A DNA stretch of 64,000 bases from Woeseiaceae bacterium (lineage in GTDB: Bacteria; Pseudomonadota; Gammaproteobacteria; Steroidobacterales; Woeseiaceae). Of the stretch, positions 19,401 to 27,350 are shown one piece after another. The DNA lies in NCBI GenBank assembly GCA_021773095.1, contig JAJFKR010000006.1, positions 1-64,000 of the forward strand, written 5' to 3'. Position numbers and translations under genes: made by a program. The notes beneath the pieces are model-generated. The model ran no database searches. It was not told the DNA's origin and was given only the letters and a program-made list of their open reading frames with translations. Positions within the stretch are counted from its first letter, which is position 1; each line of letters begins with the position of its first letter.

Positions 19401-22400
19401 CTCAATGAAGGCGACATCGATGTTGATGCCGACGCAGTAGCAGCATCCGCTGCCGTGTCCTTCACGCTCGCCGGCGTCGTTGGCGCGGGCGGCACGCCCT
19501 GGGACGGCGGCACGACGGCGAATGCCCTCGCTCGTGGCATCTTTGTCGGCGAAGGCAACGACACTGTGCAGAACACCGGTGTTATAGAGGTTGATTCGCT
19601 CGCCACTGCCTCCGCTACGAGTGAAGCCGTTGCTATCGCAGGAGCAGCCGGCGCTGTCTCTTCAGCAAATACAACGTCTGAATCGCTGGGCATCGATACG
19701 GCGGGCGGTGACGACATCATTATCAATAGCGGGCGCGTCGATACGCACGCACTAGCGAATACGAATACGGTCACCGCTGCCGGAGCGAAATTTGGTGTTT
19801 CAGTTGCCGGCAACAATGCCTGGGACGGTGGCACCATGGCTATCGCCTCCACGACCGGCATAAATGCCGGAGCTGGCGAGGACATCATCGATAACGATGG
19901 CGAAATCGAAGCCACTGCACAAGCGATCGCCCCGAACGCGACGGTTACGTTTACGGTCGGCGGTGTCTCGGCATCCATCTCGACAGCAACAGCAAGAGCT
20001 GATGCGACAGCCATCGATGCTGGCGACGACAACGACGTCGTCGATAACTCCGGCGACCTGACGCTCGGCACGACGGCCATAGCGGCTTCGATGAACGCCG
20101 CCATTACCGGCATCGGGGTTTCCGCGGCTGGTGACAGCGTCTGGGACGGCGGCACCACGGGTACGGCTGTATCCACCGGCATCACGGGTGGCCAGGGTGA
20201 AGACACCATCATCAACAGTGGCGATGTCGATGGTACGGCACTGGTCGTAGCACCCTCCGCGTCGGTTGCATTCACGGTTGGTGGCGTTAGTGCATCGACC
20301 TCGACCGCAACCGCGAACGCCGAGATTACGGGCCTCGACGGTGCCGATGACGACGACCGCATCGACAATTCCGGCGACCTGACCATCTCCTCCGACGCCA
20401 TAGCCGTCGCGGCCAACGTCGCGATCACGGGCGTAGGCGCGACAGTCGCAGCGGACGCTGTCTGGGACGGTGGCACGACATCGACAGCACTTGCCGACGG
20501 CATCGAAGGTGGCGCGGGCAACGACACGATCACGAGTGCCGAAGGCAACCTGGTCGACGCAACAGCGACATCGAAGGCCGAGTCGGCGAGCCTGAGCTAT
20601 TCGGGTATCGGATTCGCCGCGTCAACGAGCACGGCCACAGCCAATGCCGATGCCAATGCCATCAACGCCGGCAGCGGCGATGACATTGTTATCAATGACA
20701 GCGACCTGACCAGCCTGGCGGATGCCAATGCGGCGGGCGTCAGCGTCTCGGTCACGGGTATCGGTGGCGCGTTTGCCGCCGACTCGATCTGGGATGGTGG
20801 CACCAAGGCGAACGCCAATGCCACCGGCATCAACCTCGGCACCGGTAACGACGAGGCTGCGAACACGGGCACCATTACCACGACAGCCGACTCGGACACC
20901 TTGTCGGTTTCCGGAGCAATCACGGGATACGGTGTTGCAGGATCTTTCGCAGCCTCGACCTCAACTGCCGACGCGGCCGCCATGGACGGCGGCGAAGGTG
21001 ACGACCTGCTCATCAACGAAGGCACCCTGAACAGCAAGGCCGAAGCAGATGCAATCGGCGTGAGCCTGTCGATGTCACAGGTCGGCGCAGCTATCGCCGG
21101 TTCCTTCCTCGACAACGCAACACGTGCCAACTCTTCCGCCACAGGAATTGAAGGCGATGAAGGTGTCGATCAATTGCGAAACGCAACGGACGCCTATATC
21201 GATGTAACGTCCAACGCAACAACGAGCGATGCGGCGATCGCGATAGCGCTCTTCGGCGTCGCAACAGCAGATTCCAATGCGGTCTCAACGGCCGAGGGTA
21301 TCGGCCTTGATGGCGGCGACGGTGACGACGTCATCCTCAATGAAGGCACGATAAAGGCAACGAGCATTGCCGAAGCACAGTCTCGCGCGATCACCATCTC
21401 GATCGCCAGCGGAGCTCCTCCGGTCGAGGAAATTGTCACAACATCCGCCAATGCGGTTGGCTTCTCCGACACCACTGGCATCGCTGGCGGGGCCGGTGAC
21501 GATATCATCGAGAACCGCGGCATGATCGATGTCTCGAGCAAAGCGCTTTCCGTAGGTCAGACGTTTAGCCTGACGGGCATCGGGGCAAATGTCAGCGAGG
21601 CCAACGCCGACGCTGTTGTAACCGCAACCGGTATCAGCGGCGACGCTGGCGCGGACAGCCTCGTCAACAGTGGCCAGATTATCGTTGGATCACTGGCCGA
21701 CACAGACGCACGCAATATTGGAGTGGGCGTTGTCGGACTGACCGTCAGCAAGGCGAACTCGACAGCTACAACCAATTCCACGGGTATCGATGGTGGAGAC
21801 GACAACGACACAATCATCAATACCGAATCCGGTTTCATCGACGTTGTCTCGGTTGCGGACACCTACGCGAATGCCGTGACAATCCAGGTCGCCGGCTCCG
21901 GCGCAACCGAGGCCCGCGCGGCTCCAGTCGCAATGGCCAACGGACTCGTTGGCGGCGCCGGCGACGACGGCATCCAGAACGACGGGGACGTCACTGTAAT
22001 GGCGAAGTCAAGGAGCTACGCAGCTTCGACCACCGTTACGGTCTTCGGCGACTCGAGCGCGAAAGCCGGTACCGAGGTCGAGAGCGAGGCAACCGGCATA
22101 TCCGGCGGGCTCGGCAACGACACGCTCATCAACACCGGCACGCTGCAGGTTGGGCCGGCAGCCGATGCCGACGCCGACGCCTTCTACATGTCCGTACTCG
22201 AAGCCGACGCCTACACGGCCGGCTTTTCTGGCAGCGGTGAGGCACAGTCCGGCGCATATGCCGAGACGTCCACGACTGGCATGGATGGCGGCGACGGCGG
22301 CGACCTGATCGTAAACTCCGGTGATATCGATGTACTGGCGACAGCCCAGAGCAAGACGTCAGCCAGCACCATGAGTGTTTTCGGCGGCGGGGACGCGAAA

Positions 22401-25400
22401 GCGAAGTCCGGGGCCTTCACCGACGCAACGGGTTTTGCCGGCGGCATGGGCGATGACGTGATAATCAACGAAGAAACCGGCACGGTCGATGTCACGGCGG
22501 AGACGAATACGTTTGCAGATGCGACGAGTTACTCGTTCGCCGGTGGCGGTGACACGGGTGCACAACTCGAGGGCGATTCCACTGCGATCGGTTTCCGGGG
22601 CGATGCCGGGAACGATGAGCTGTTCAACTACGGCACGCTCAACGTTACGGCACTCGCCGACCTGACATCCAAGGGTGGCACGAGCGCGACCTTCGACGGC
22701 GGCAGCACCTACGCAACGAGCAAGACGGCGGCGACGTCGTTTGCTGCGGCAATGAAAGGCGGTGATGGTAACGACACGCTCGCCAATTCAGGCGACACCA
22801 GCGTTGCAGCCACGTCCATCGCGCGTGCACAGAACAACTCCAGCAGCACGGCCTCGTTCTCGAGCGACAATATCGCCGGGTCGATCAGCGAAGCCACGGC
22901 AGAAGCCGTTGGCCTCGCCGGGGGCGATGGCACGAACATCCTCTCCAATGACGCAAACCTGGCCGTTACAGCCAACAGCACCGCGTACTCCTTCGCGTAC
23001 GCTAATGGTGCGACGTTCTCGTTTGACGGCGATGCCATGTCGCGCACGGACAGCCTGGCTGTCTCGACGGCCACGGGAATCCTCGCAGGTGACGGTGACA
23101 ACGTCGTGCTCAACGACGGCCAGCTGACCGTTACAGCCACAGCCGGCACAGCGGAAGACCTCGTGTCGTCGATCGTCTCGTATCGCCTGCAGGGCGACTA
23201 CCAGGATTCACCGGAACGACCCGACGACAAGATTGCCGAGGAAGTCGACGAAGAACCTGACTGGTCGGACTCCAGCGTGCAAGCGCAATACTCTAACGGT
23301 GACATCCTGTACTGCACGGGCGCCGATTGTGATATCGATACAACGGTAAGCAGCGCCGGACGTCATTACGAAGTCGTTGTGACATCGGTTGATCATGACA
23401 ACGACAACTCGACAGATCCGATAGACGAGTACAGCTGGGAGCCGGTCGAAGCGCTCGACAACACGCCAGACATGAGCGACGCGGCCAACCAGGCGCTGTA
23501 TGCGGACGGCGACATCGTTGCCTGCCGCGCCGTATCCTGTCGCGAAGAGACGGATATCAACTCAACCGCAACCTTCTGGCAGCTCGTCGTAACCACGAGT
23601 GGCGATCCACCGGTCGACGAATACGATTGGCAACCGGTCATCGGCCTGTTCATCGAGATTTCCGCCGACATCACGGAGGCGAGTTTCCCGAGCTACTCGG
23701 TCGCCAACGCAAATGGCATGGACGGCGATGGTGACGCCGGTGCGATCGGTAGTACCGAGGCCTACGCCTACGGTGTTCGGCTCGGCGATGGCAATAATGA
23801 GATTCGTTCAAACGACCTGATTGTCGAGGCCGTGGCAAACACGAATGTGAATGTCGCCTCGGATGGTGACGTAATCGGCGACGCCTGGGGTACCTCAACG
23901 GCAAATGCCGTGGCAGAAGCTGTCGGTATCGTGCTTGGGATCGGCGATGACACAGTCTGGAACACCGGTCTGCTGTCCGTGACTGCCACACCCTCGGCGC
24001 AGGCACATACTGCCGCCACGGCTGGTGACGGTATCTGCATCTGGTTCTTCGTCTGGCTGTGCGCCGGCGACGGCACATCAACGGTCAACGCGAACGCTGA
24101 CTTCACCGCAATCGCGAGCGGAATTCTCGCAGGCGATGGTGACAACACGATCGTCAATGACGGCACGATCTCCGTATCGGCCATACCAACGATTGCAACG
24201 GACGTGCGCCGCGATGACGACCAGTACGCCGCCATCGCCAGGGGCGACAACCGTACTATGACGGTCACTTCCAGCTCGACGGCCATAGGTATCCAGACAG
24301 GTGTTGGCAACGACACCATCATCAACAATGGTGACATCGTGGTGGAGGCTTGGGATGTCCTTAGCAGCTGCGAAGAAGAAGCCGGCGACTGCGGCGTTAC
24401 GATAGACGACCAGTCCGTCTTGAGCGCGATCGGCGTTCAGACCGGTGACGGCGATGACGCGGTAACAAACAACGGCACGATCTCGGCATTCACGTACACC
24501 GATAGTATTCCCGCAACAACGATCGCCATCGATCTGGGTGCTGGCGATGACACGCTCACGCTGGGCGATGGTTCGTCGACGATCGGCACCATCACGCTTG
24601 GCGAAGGCGATGACCGGCTGATCCTGATGGGAACCCCGGTTGCAATGGAAGATGGCAGTGCAGTGTTCAGCCTGCCGGGAGGCGCGGGCTACGACGGCCT
24701 GCTCCTCTTCGGTGACGGCTCGTTTACAGCACAACTCATCGGGTTCGAGCATGCAACGAAGTACAACCCCGGCACCTATTGGCTGCCAGGGCTTGCGCCT
24801 CTCAGCACGCTGACCATTGACGGTGGCACGCTGGCGCTCGGGTCGAGCTACGACTTCCGCCCGGACGGGGCTTTCTTCACTTACTTCGATGTCGAGGGCG
24901 AGCATGGCCTGTTCGATATCGAAGGCAGCTCAGTTCTGGATGGTGCGATCACGGTAAAACGGCGCAGTGACGGTTACATTTCCGACGACAGCCGCTACAC
25001 GCTGGTAGCCGCAAGCGGCGGTGTCAGCAATGCGTTTGCCGATATCACCCTGCCGGAATCGCGGCCACTGCTGAGCTTTGCTCTCGAACAGACGCCAACA
25101 ACGGTGGACCTGGTTATCAACGCCGAACCGTTCGAGTCTATGGCGCTCGATCGACTGCACCGCTTTGTTGCCACGAACCTGACAACGATTGCTGACAATG
25201 CAACGGGTGAGTTCAATACGCATATGGGCACGATCCAGAACATGGAGGACGGATTTGAGATCGTCTACGCAAGCCTCGCACCGGATACCTTCCAGGCATT
25301 GACCGCCAATACAGTATCCATGGCGCATGAGACGACGCAGTTGTTGCGCAATCACCTGAGCGATGCACGTGCCTTTGCGCGTGGCGAAACGCCAGTGGCA

Positions 25401-26363
25401 GCCGCTTACGAGCCCGTCACATTGCTGTACGACGGCGCCAACTTCCAAACCGCGAGACTCCGCGGCCTGGCCGTTGCACCGTCTGTCTACCTGGCGGAAA
25501 ACGAGACGGCGGAGACGGTATCCGGCTCGTCATCTCAGTGGATGACCTGGATGGGCGTCTATTCGGCAAGCGGCGACTACGATCAGGTCGACGGCTACAC
25601 TCAGTTCGATCATGACGCAGCGGGCCTGAGCGTCGGCCTGGACCGCGTACTGGACAACGACTGGGTCGTCGGCTTCACGGCAGGTTTTAACGACAGCGAC
25701 ATCAAGATGTACGAGGCCGTTGCTGACGCAGCGGTCGAATCCTGGAGCGGCTCGCTGTACGCGATGAAGTACAACGACCGTAACTACATCGAAGGTGGAC
25801 TGTACTTCTCCGGACAGAAGATCGAATCAGCACGAACGGTCACGCTCGACACGTTAGAGCAACGGGCAACCAGCAGTCATGATGGCGATACACTAATGGC
25901 ATTCCTGGCGGGTGGCCGTCGCTTTGACTTCGAATCCTGGTATATCGAGCCTTATGGCAGCCTGTTCTACTTCGATATCAGCGAAGATGGATTCGAGGAA
26001 ACAGGTGCAAGCAGTCTGAGCCTGGCATTCAACAAGAAGTCCGTCGATGCACTGTTTGGCGAGATCGGCGCGAGACTGATGCGCAGCCACGAGACCGGGC
26101 GCGGCCTGCTCAACTTGCATGCCACACTGGCTTACAATCACGACTTCCGGATTGATGACATGAATATCGAGTACGCCTATACCGGCGAACCCGATCAGTT
26201 CTTCATCATCCCCGATCGCATCGTCAAGTCCGACAGTGCCGTGTTTGCAGCCGGGCTTGCCTACGTGCGAGGACGCAGCACCTTGGGTATCGACTATCGT
26301 GGCCAGTACAACAGTGCGTACACCAACCATATCGTTGGAGCGAGGTTCGGATACGAGTTTTAG
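13482..26363 (+). CDS. Giant repeat-rich autotransporter (type Va secretion)
   Basis: About 4,293 residues. The ATG at 13482 follows GGGGAAAATA and opens a good signal peptide (residues 1-33, cleavage after GIALA). A longer frame from GTG 13347 would bury this signal. The passenger (about 34-3,950) is a low-complexity Ala/Thr/Ser/Asp-rich chain of repeats with GxGDDxIxNxGxI steps, best read as a long right-handed beta-helix. Residues about 4,022-4,293 form an autotransporter beta-barrel, starting at WMTWMGVYSASGDYDQV and ending in the aromatic FGYEF typical of outer-membrane proteins. The likely role is adhesion, aggregation or surface coating. The GGDGNDTL-like motifs resemble RTX repeats, but the N-terminal signal and C-terminal barrel argue against type I secretion. 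Confidence 0.9.
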   Translation: MNDTRITGFPSGIPGLMSILFTLLFLGAGIALADVDVSDTVIEGTDNDDTIAVSGPTDVSALALIAEPGKATATATVVDAKDGTDFVSTSDTVTSTADASGAFVAPLLFDDGDLIPNGDDKEIKLSIETEATATGLEGGDGNDTLLNGAPIDSFAITTSGGTADQLDVSLTEDATVKSESTAKSSAFGIKAGDGDDAVTANNPIDATATATSGALTVGVVIGDSTNTTRNVNSKMEATAKAEAEATGIEGDKGIDTVTIADDVTTEATAISGSAAASIGVEVSGSASTVVKSEAKATGTAVSTGADNDTVTNAGTLTATSTALAGAVSFDMEIANPAPAGGGEKKKDKEDKSSSETSVTAEATATGIDTDGSADTQDKDFNIDFVDNRIVVDWHNNEVSTGGDDVVDNRGDITTTALSASRSDGAAITIGTAGSAESKSNSTSKATSTGIATGGGSDQITNTAIIKSTSGAAASAVSLGLAAGQSSDENNDIKLTTKSTTKAEATASAIGIDAEGDASQKTLSGNVSVGLTGLTTNVQWGQVSAAADDVVDNAGEIIILSGATADSTEASIEIQASGSVESDSSATAKADGIAINTGAGSDTVVNIGALSTLVSADAGAVGLSLSVTEATNDKDDDPPGDKKDKSNIKSEASATTTASAIGIDAEGTAHDKNNVVNVDISGSGLYVDVDVESTSLAGEDTVDNDGTITSIANATSGAIAASVDIQAAGSVESKADAKATTKAGGIYTGGGEDTIDNSGGITAVATSTSGALSVGVTVEQPSTEEDPVTGILDKLKGLFASTHSTANATTVATTFGIDAEGEEHDQSTTFSASIDGDGIAITFDHESLTSSSDDIVANSGAINLHSIATSGAGAGEVRVQAGGTASSEANAKATAKSTGINTGGGSDSISHSGSIIADSFATSGAVAVSFSQDGPGAESKAEAKATSESESIGIAADSGADTIFNVAHSISEDGISSSFHYEKTAASGDDIVGSTGSVEAFATSTSGLVAAAVTIDGSASTNVKGTAKSNAIGIETGNGDDQVSSDGVVGAAATSTAAAVAASVGTNSEDKGKGKAKVEGETLAEATATGISTDGGDADSLIDFSLTINGDGIVSSFETSTTAASGDDLIEARGSITSVATATSALVEVPVQIKGAAEAKADSEAKAEAWGINTGGGTDAIDNRASIDAISTATAATASVAVSTKGNAISNAGVLGAGTTANASATGISSSGTDYAKSLTVDTNIDFNSIGVEVNVESSKDSMTTDGIDTIANSGNVKTFSTATAPQVTAAVTSKGIAASVGRAKANSTSTAIESGNMGDTIDNAGDLHSTALSSAYMANVAVTSKGLAVAGNSTWDGGTEAEAAATGIDADNGSVSTHTTNVEVSLERAQIVYTSETLYASGDDTIVNTGEITTIAGALAPGVSVAVAPKGVAAAVSTSTAKSESTGIKGGDGNDDIDNTGRIESHSEAIATTANVAVTNTGAAVAADSVWDGGTKATANATGIAGDGGDRSKTTRLAIGTDEMSFSSTTEVAQGSDTIYNEGDILADANAGAASVSGTYVGKGIGIATATSTSKAEATAIDAGEAEDDDVVDNFGDLEANARSGAVSSSISYTNSGVAIAADAFWDGGTGAEAKSSGIKVGGGNDLINNAGNIETSSIAVAGSLSVGVAIKGVAGAVAASTADAHTIGIDAGEGVDTVNNQGSVDTIASATSGSAGVAVAGSGVALASAWSTSNSTATAIDTGDIADDDEVTNDGDLSAFANSNAVSASVSVTKAGVAGSVGAVWDGGTKADSRARGIDVGAGLVGDYIANSGNMDIDAVSVTGAASVSVALAGVAVSVATSTGTSDATAIDASQGDDADTVLNSGNLDVNSDAFAATVGVTITKGGVAIATDSVWDGGTKATARGRGIETGQGADEIQNAGNIDVLSISGTGSVQVALPIAAGVGIAVATATSNADATAIDAGEDESDDLVLNEGDIDVDADAVAASAAVSFTLAGVVGAGGTPWDGGTTANALARGIFVGEGNDTVQNTGVIEVDSLATASATSEAVAIAGAAGAVSSANTTSESLGIDTAGGDDIIINSGRVDTHALANTNTVTAAGAKFGVSVAGNNAWDGGTMAIASTTGINAGAGEDIIDNDGEIEATAQAIAPNATVTFTVGGVSASISTATARADATAIDAGDDNDVVDNSGDLTLGTTAIAASMNAAITGIGVSAAGDSVWDGGTTGTAVSTGITGGQGEDTIINSGDVDGTALVVAPSASVAFTVGGVSASTSTATANAEITGLDGADDDDRIDNSGDLTISSDAIAVAANVAITGVGATVAADAVWDGGTTSTALADGIEGGAGNDTITSAEGNLVDATATSKAESASLSYSGIGFAASTSTATANADANAINAGSGDDIVINDSDLTSLADANAAGVSVSVTGIGGAFAADSIWDGGTKANANATGINLGTGNDEAANTGTITTTADSDTLSVSGAITGYGVAGSFAASTSTADAAAMDGGEGDDLLINEGTLNSKAEADAIGVSLSMSQVGAAIAGSFLDNATRANSSATGIEGDEGVDQLRNATDAYIDVTSNATTSDAAIAIALFGVATADSNAVSTAEGIGLDGGDGDDVILNEGTIKATSIAEAQSRAITISIASGAPPVEEIVTTSANAVGFSDTTGIAGGAGDDIIENRGMIDVSSKALSVGQTFSLTGIGANVSEANADAVVTATGISGDAGADSLVNSGQIIVGSLADTDARNIGVGVVGLTVSKANSTATTNSTGIDGGDDNDTIINTESGFIDVVSVADTYANAVTIQVAGSGATEARAAPVAMANGLVGGAGDDGIQNDGDVTVMAKSRSYAASTTVTVFGDSSAKAGTEVESEATGISGGLGNDTLINTGTLQVGPAADADADAFYMSVLEADAYTAGFSGSGEAQSGAYAETSTTGMDGGDGGDLIVNSGDIDVLATAQSKTSASTMSVFGGGDAKAKSGAFTDATGFAGGMGDDVIINEETGTVDVTAETNTFADATSYSFAGGGDTGAQLEGDSTAIGFRGDAGNDELFNYGTLNVTALADLTSKGGTSATFDGGSTYATSKTAATSFAAAMKGGDGNDTLANSGDTSVAATSIARAQNNSSSTASFSSDNIAGSISEATAEAVGLAGGDGTNILSNDANLAVTANSTAYSFAYANGATFSFDGDAMSRTDSLAVSTATGILAGDGDNVVLNDGQLTVTATAGTAEDLVSSIVSYRLQGDYQDSPERPDDKIAEEVDEEPDWSDSSVQAQYSNGDILYCTGADCDIDTTVSSAGRHYEVVVTSVDHDNDNSTDPIDEYSWEPVEALDNTPDMSDAANQALYADGDIVACRAVSCREETDINSTATFWQLVVTTSGDPPVDEYDWQPVIGLFIEISADITEASFPSYSVANANGMDGDGDAGAIGSTEAYAYGVRLGDGNNEIRSNDLIVEAVANTNVNVASDGDVIGDAWGTSTANAVAEAVGIVLGIGDDTVWNTGLLSVTATPSAQAHTAATAGDGICIWFFVWLCAGDGTSTVNANADFTAIASGILAGDGDNTIVNDGTISVSAIPTIATDVRRDDDQYAAIARGDNRTMTVTSSSTAIGIQTGVGNDTIINNGDIVVEAWDVLSSCEEEAGDCGVTIDDQSVLSAIGVQTGDGDDAVTNNGTISAFTYTDSIPATTIAIDLGAGDDTLTLGDGSSTIGTITLGEGDDRLILMGTPVAMEDGSAVFSLPGGAGYDGLLLFGDGSFTAQLIGFEHATKYNPGTYWLPGLAPLSTLTIDGGTLALGSSYDFRPDGAFFTYFDVEGEHGLFDIEGSSVLDGAITVKRRSDGYISDDSRYTLVAASGGVSNAFADITLPESRPLLSFALEQTPTTVDLVINAEPFESMALDRLHRFVATNLTTIADNATGEFNTHMGTIQNMEDGFEIVYASLAPDTFQALTANTVSMAHETTQLLRNHLSDARAFARGETPVAAAYEPVTLLYDGANFQTARLRGLAVAPSVYLAENETAETVSGSSSQWMTWMGVYSASGDYDQVDGYTQFDHDAAGLSVGLDRVLDNDWVVGFTAGFNDSDIKMYEAVADAAVESWSGSLYAMKYNDRNYIEGGLYFSGQKIESARTVTLDTLEQRATSSHDGDTLMAFLAGGRRFDFESWYIEPYGSLFYFDISEDGFEETGASSLSLAFNKKSVDALFGEIGARLMRSHETGRGLLNLHATLAYNHDFRIDDMNIEYAYTGEPDQFFIIPDRIVKSDSAVFAAGLAYVRGRSTLGIDYRGQYNSAYTNHIVGARFGYEF
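14567..18117 (+). repeat. Extended passenger repeats with an inserted strand pair
   Basis: Nine units in the first third of the passenger share the frame ATGIDxxG, then an insert of about 25-35 residues, then SGDDxIxNxGxI. Examples are the units at residues with IDTDGSADTQ, IDAEGTAHDKN and ISTDGGDADS. The inserts carry a DGIxxxF/V core with alternating hydrophobic residues, such as INGDGIVSSFE and IDGDGIAITFD. Charged linkers of variable length (KKKDKEDK, GDKKDKSN, SEDKGKGKAK) sit just before several units. The inserts disappear after about 18117. Confidence 0.7.
17544..21120 (+). repeat. WDGGT tandem repeats, about 107 residues each
   Basis: Ten copies of a WDGGT box start at 17544, 17952, 18357, 18837, 19170, 19500, 19821, 20142, 20463 and 20790. 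Spacings are 408, 405, 480, 333, 330, 321, 321, 321 and 327 bp, so the period settles to exactly 321 bp (107 codons) in the middle. Each box is followed by AxAxGI and a GDDxIxNxG step. A degenerate eleventh copy (LDNATRANS) lies near 21110. All spacings are multiples of three. Confidence 0.85.
23262..23645 (+). repeat. Twice-occurring cysteine-containing module, carbohydrate-binding-like
   Basis: Two related modules lie back to back in the passenger. Copy 1 (about 23262-23450) reads DWSDSS, YSNGDILYCTGADC, a middle strand and DEYSWEPV. Copy 2 (about 23460-23640) reads DMSDAA, YADGDIVACRAVSC, FWQLVVTT and DEYDWQPV. The order Trp/Asp start, Y-x-x-G-D-I, G-x-x-Y/F-W strand, W-x-P-V end resembles the small CBM5/12 chitin-binding fold. 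A Cys-x4-Cys pair is added in each. The resemblance is by eye only. Confidence 0.55.
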
Positions 26364-26623
26364 GGTGATCTATTTCGGATAAAGTCCTGCTGGTAGCGGG
26401 TCACCGACGTGTCGGCCTGACGGGTCTATCGTCGATACAAATTAGCGCCGGAATAGGATCAAGTTTCAGTGCAAATCGACACTGTGCAGAATGTCCACTC
26501 TGCCAGCGATGCTCTTGACCCTGTTGTGGGCGACAAAAACAGTAGATACTTGCATTCAGCAAATAACCGACCGTTTGCATAGCGCCGTGCTATTGAAACG
26601 GCGATACAAATGGGAGAGAAAAA

Positions 26624-27328
26624 ATGGCTGATAGTTCCTATTCAATACTCAATGCGATGGTGGATATTATTGCCGCGCCGGGCAAAGCCCTGGACGAAAT
26701 CAAGTCACACACATCCTGGTTATGGTGGCCACTGCTTATCTCAGTGTCGCTGGCCACGGGTCTGATGCTTTACTACTACAACTGGGTGGATTTTCCATGG
26801 CTGATTGAAGAAACCATCAGGCAGCTGCCCGCTGAAGATCGTGCTGAAGCTGCGGGTCCCATCCGTCAATTCATGTCGGTTGGAACCAGTAGCTGGACAA
26901 CCGTCGTTGCTATTGCGGTCATGTCCCTGCTCATCTACGCCGTCCAGGCAACCTACTTACATCTCGCCAACAAACTAACCACCGGTGCGGAAATCGGCTT
27001 CGGCCAATGGTTTTCACTCAGTGTCTGGACATCATTTGTAGGTGTGTTCGGTGCTCTTGCGGCTTTTGTGGTGATTCTTATGGCGGACTCGAACCAGCTG
27101 GCCGGAGATAAACTTCAAGTGTTGTCGCTGAATTCGCTGATTGTTCATGCGAGTCACGGCGATCCGTTGTTTACGTGGGGTAATTCGCTGACGCTAATCA
27201 ACTTCTGGACGCTTTGCCTGATGAGCATCGGCTACGCTCGCTGGACGGGTGCCACGATCGTTAAATCAACCATAATTGCTGTGCTTCCCTGGGCGTTGAT
27301 TTTCGGTGTTTGGGGCCTGATGGCCTGA
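26624..27328 (+). CDS. Yip1-domain family membrane protein
   Basis: A 234-residue inner-membrane protein with about five to six hydrophobic segments. It has the Yip1 (PF04893-like) opening ILNAMVDIIAAPGKALDEI, in which a short amphipathic IAAPGKAL segment precedes the first membrane helix. GGGAGAG lies five bases before the ATG. The gene ends 22 bp before the ABC exporter adaptor gene on the same strand, so it is probably its operon partner. Bacterial Yip1 proteins have no settled biochemical role; the linkage here points to envelope or export function. Confidence 0.82.
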   Translation: MADSSYSILNAMVDIIAAPGKALDEIKSHTSWLWWPLLISVSLATGLMLYYYNWVDFPWLIEETIRQLPAEDRAEAAGPIRQFMSVGTSSWTTVVAIAVMSLLIYAVQATYLHLANKLTTGAEIGFGQWFSLSVWTSFVGVFGALAAFVVILMADSNQLAGDKLQVLSLNSLIVHASHGDPLFTWGNSLTLINFWTLCLMSIGYARWTGATIVKSTIIAVLPWALIFGVWGLMA

Positions 27329-27350
27329 TGGCCTGACTGGACTGACTGTG

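Noticed and set aside
17544-20790. CRISPR or other DNA-level repeat array
   Set aside because: The periodicity is at protein level, all spacings are multiples of three, and the sequence is within one open frame.
13364-25448. Long open frames on the minus strand opposite the autotransporter, up to about 570 codons
   Set aside because: They are by-products of the GC-rich, codon-periodic repeats on the plus strand. The products are low-complexity Ser/Ala/Val/Pro chains with no motifs or ribosome binding sites.
13482-26363. RTX toxin with type I secretion
   Set aside because: GGxGNDxL-like motifs are present, but a signal peptide and a C-terminal beta-barrel ending in Phe show type V secretion, and the steps are spaced like a beta-helix rather than tandem nonapeptides.
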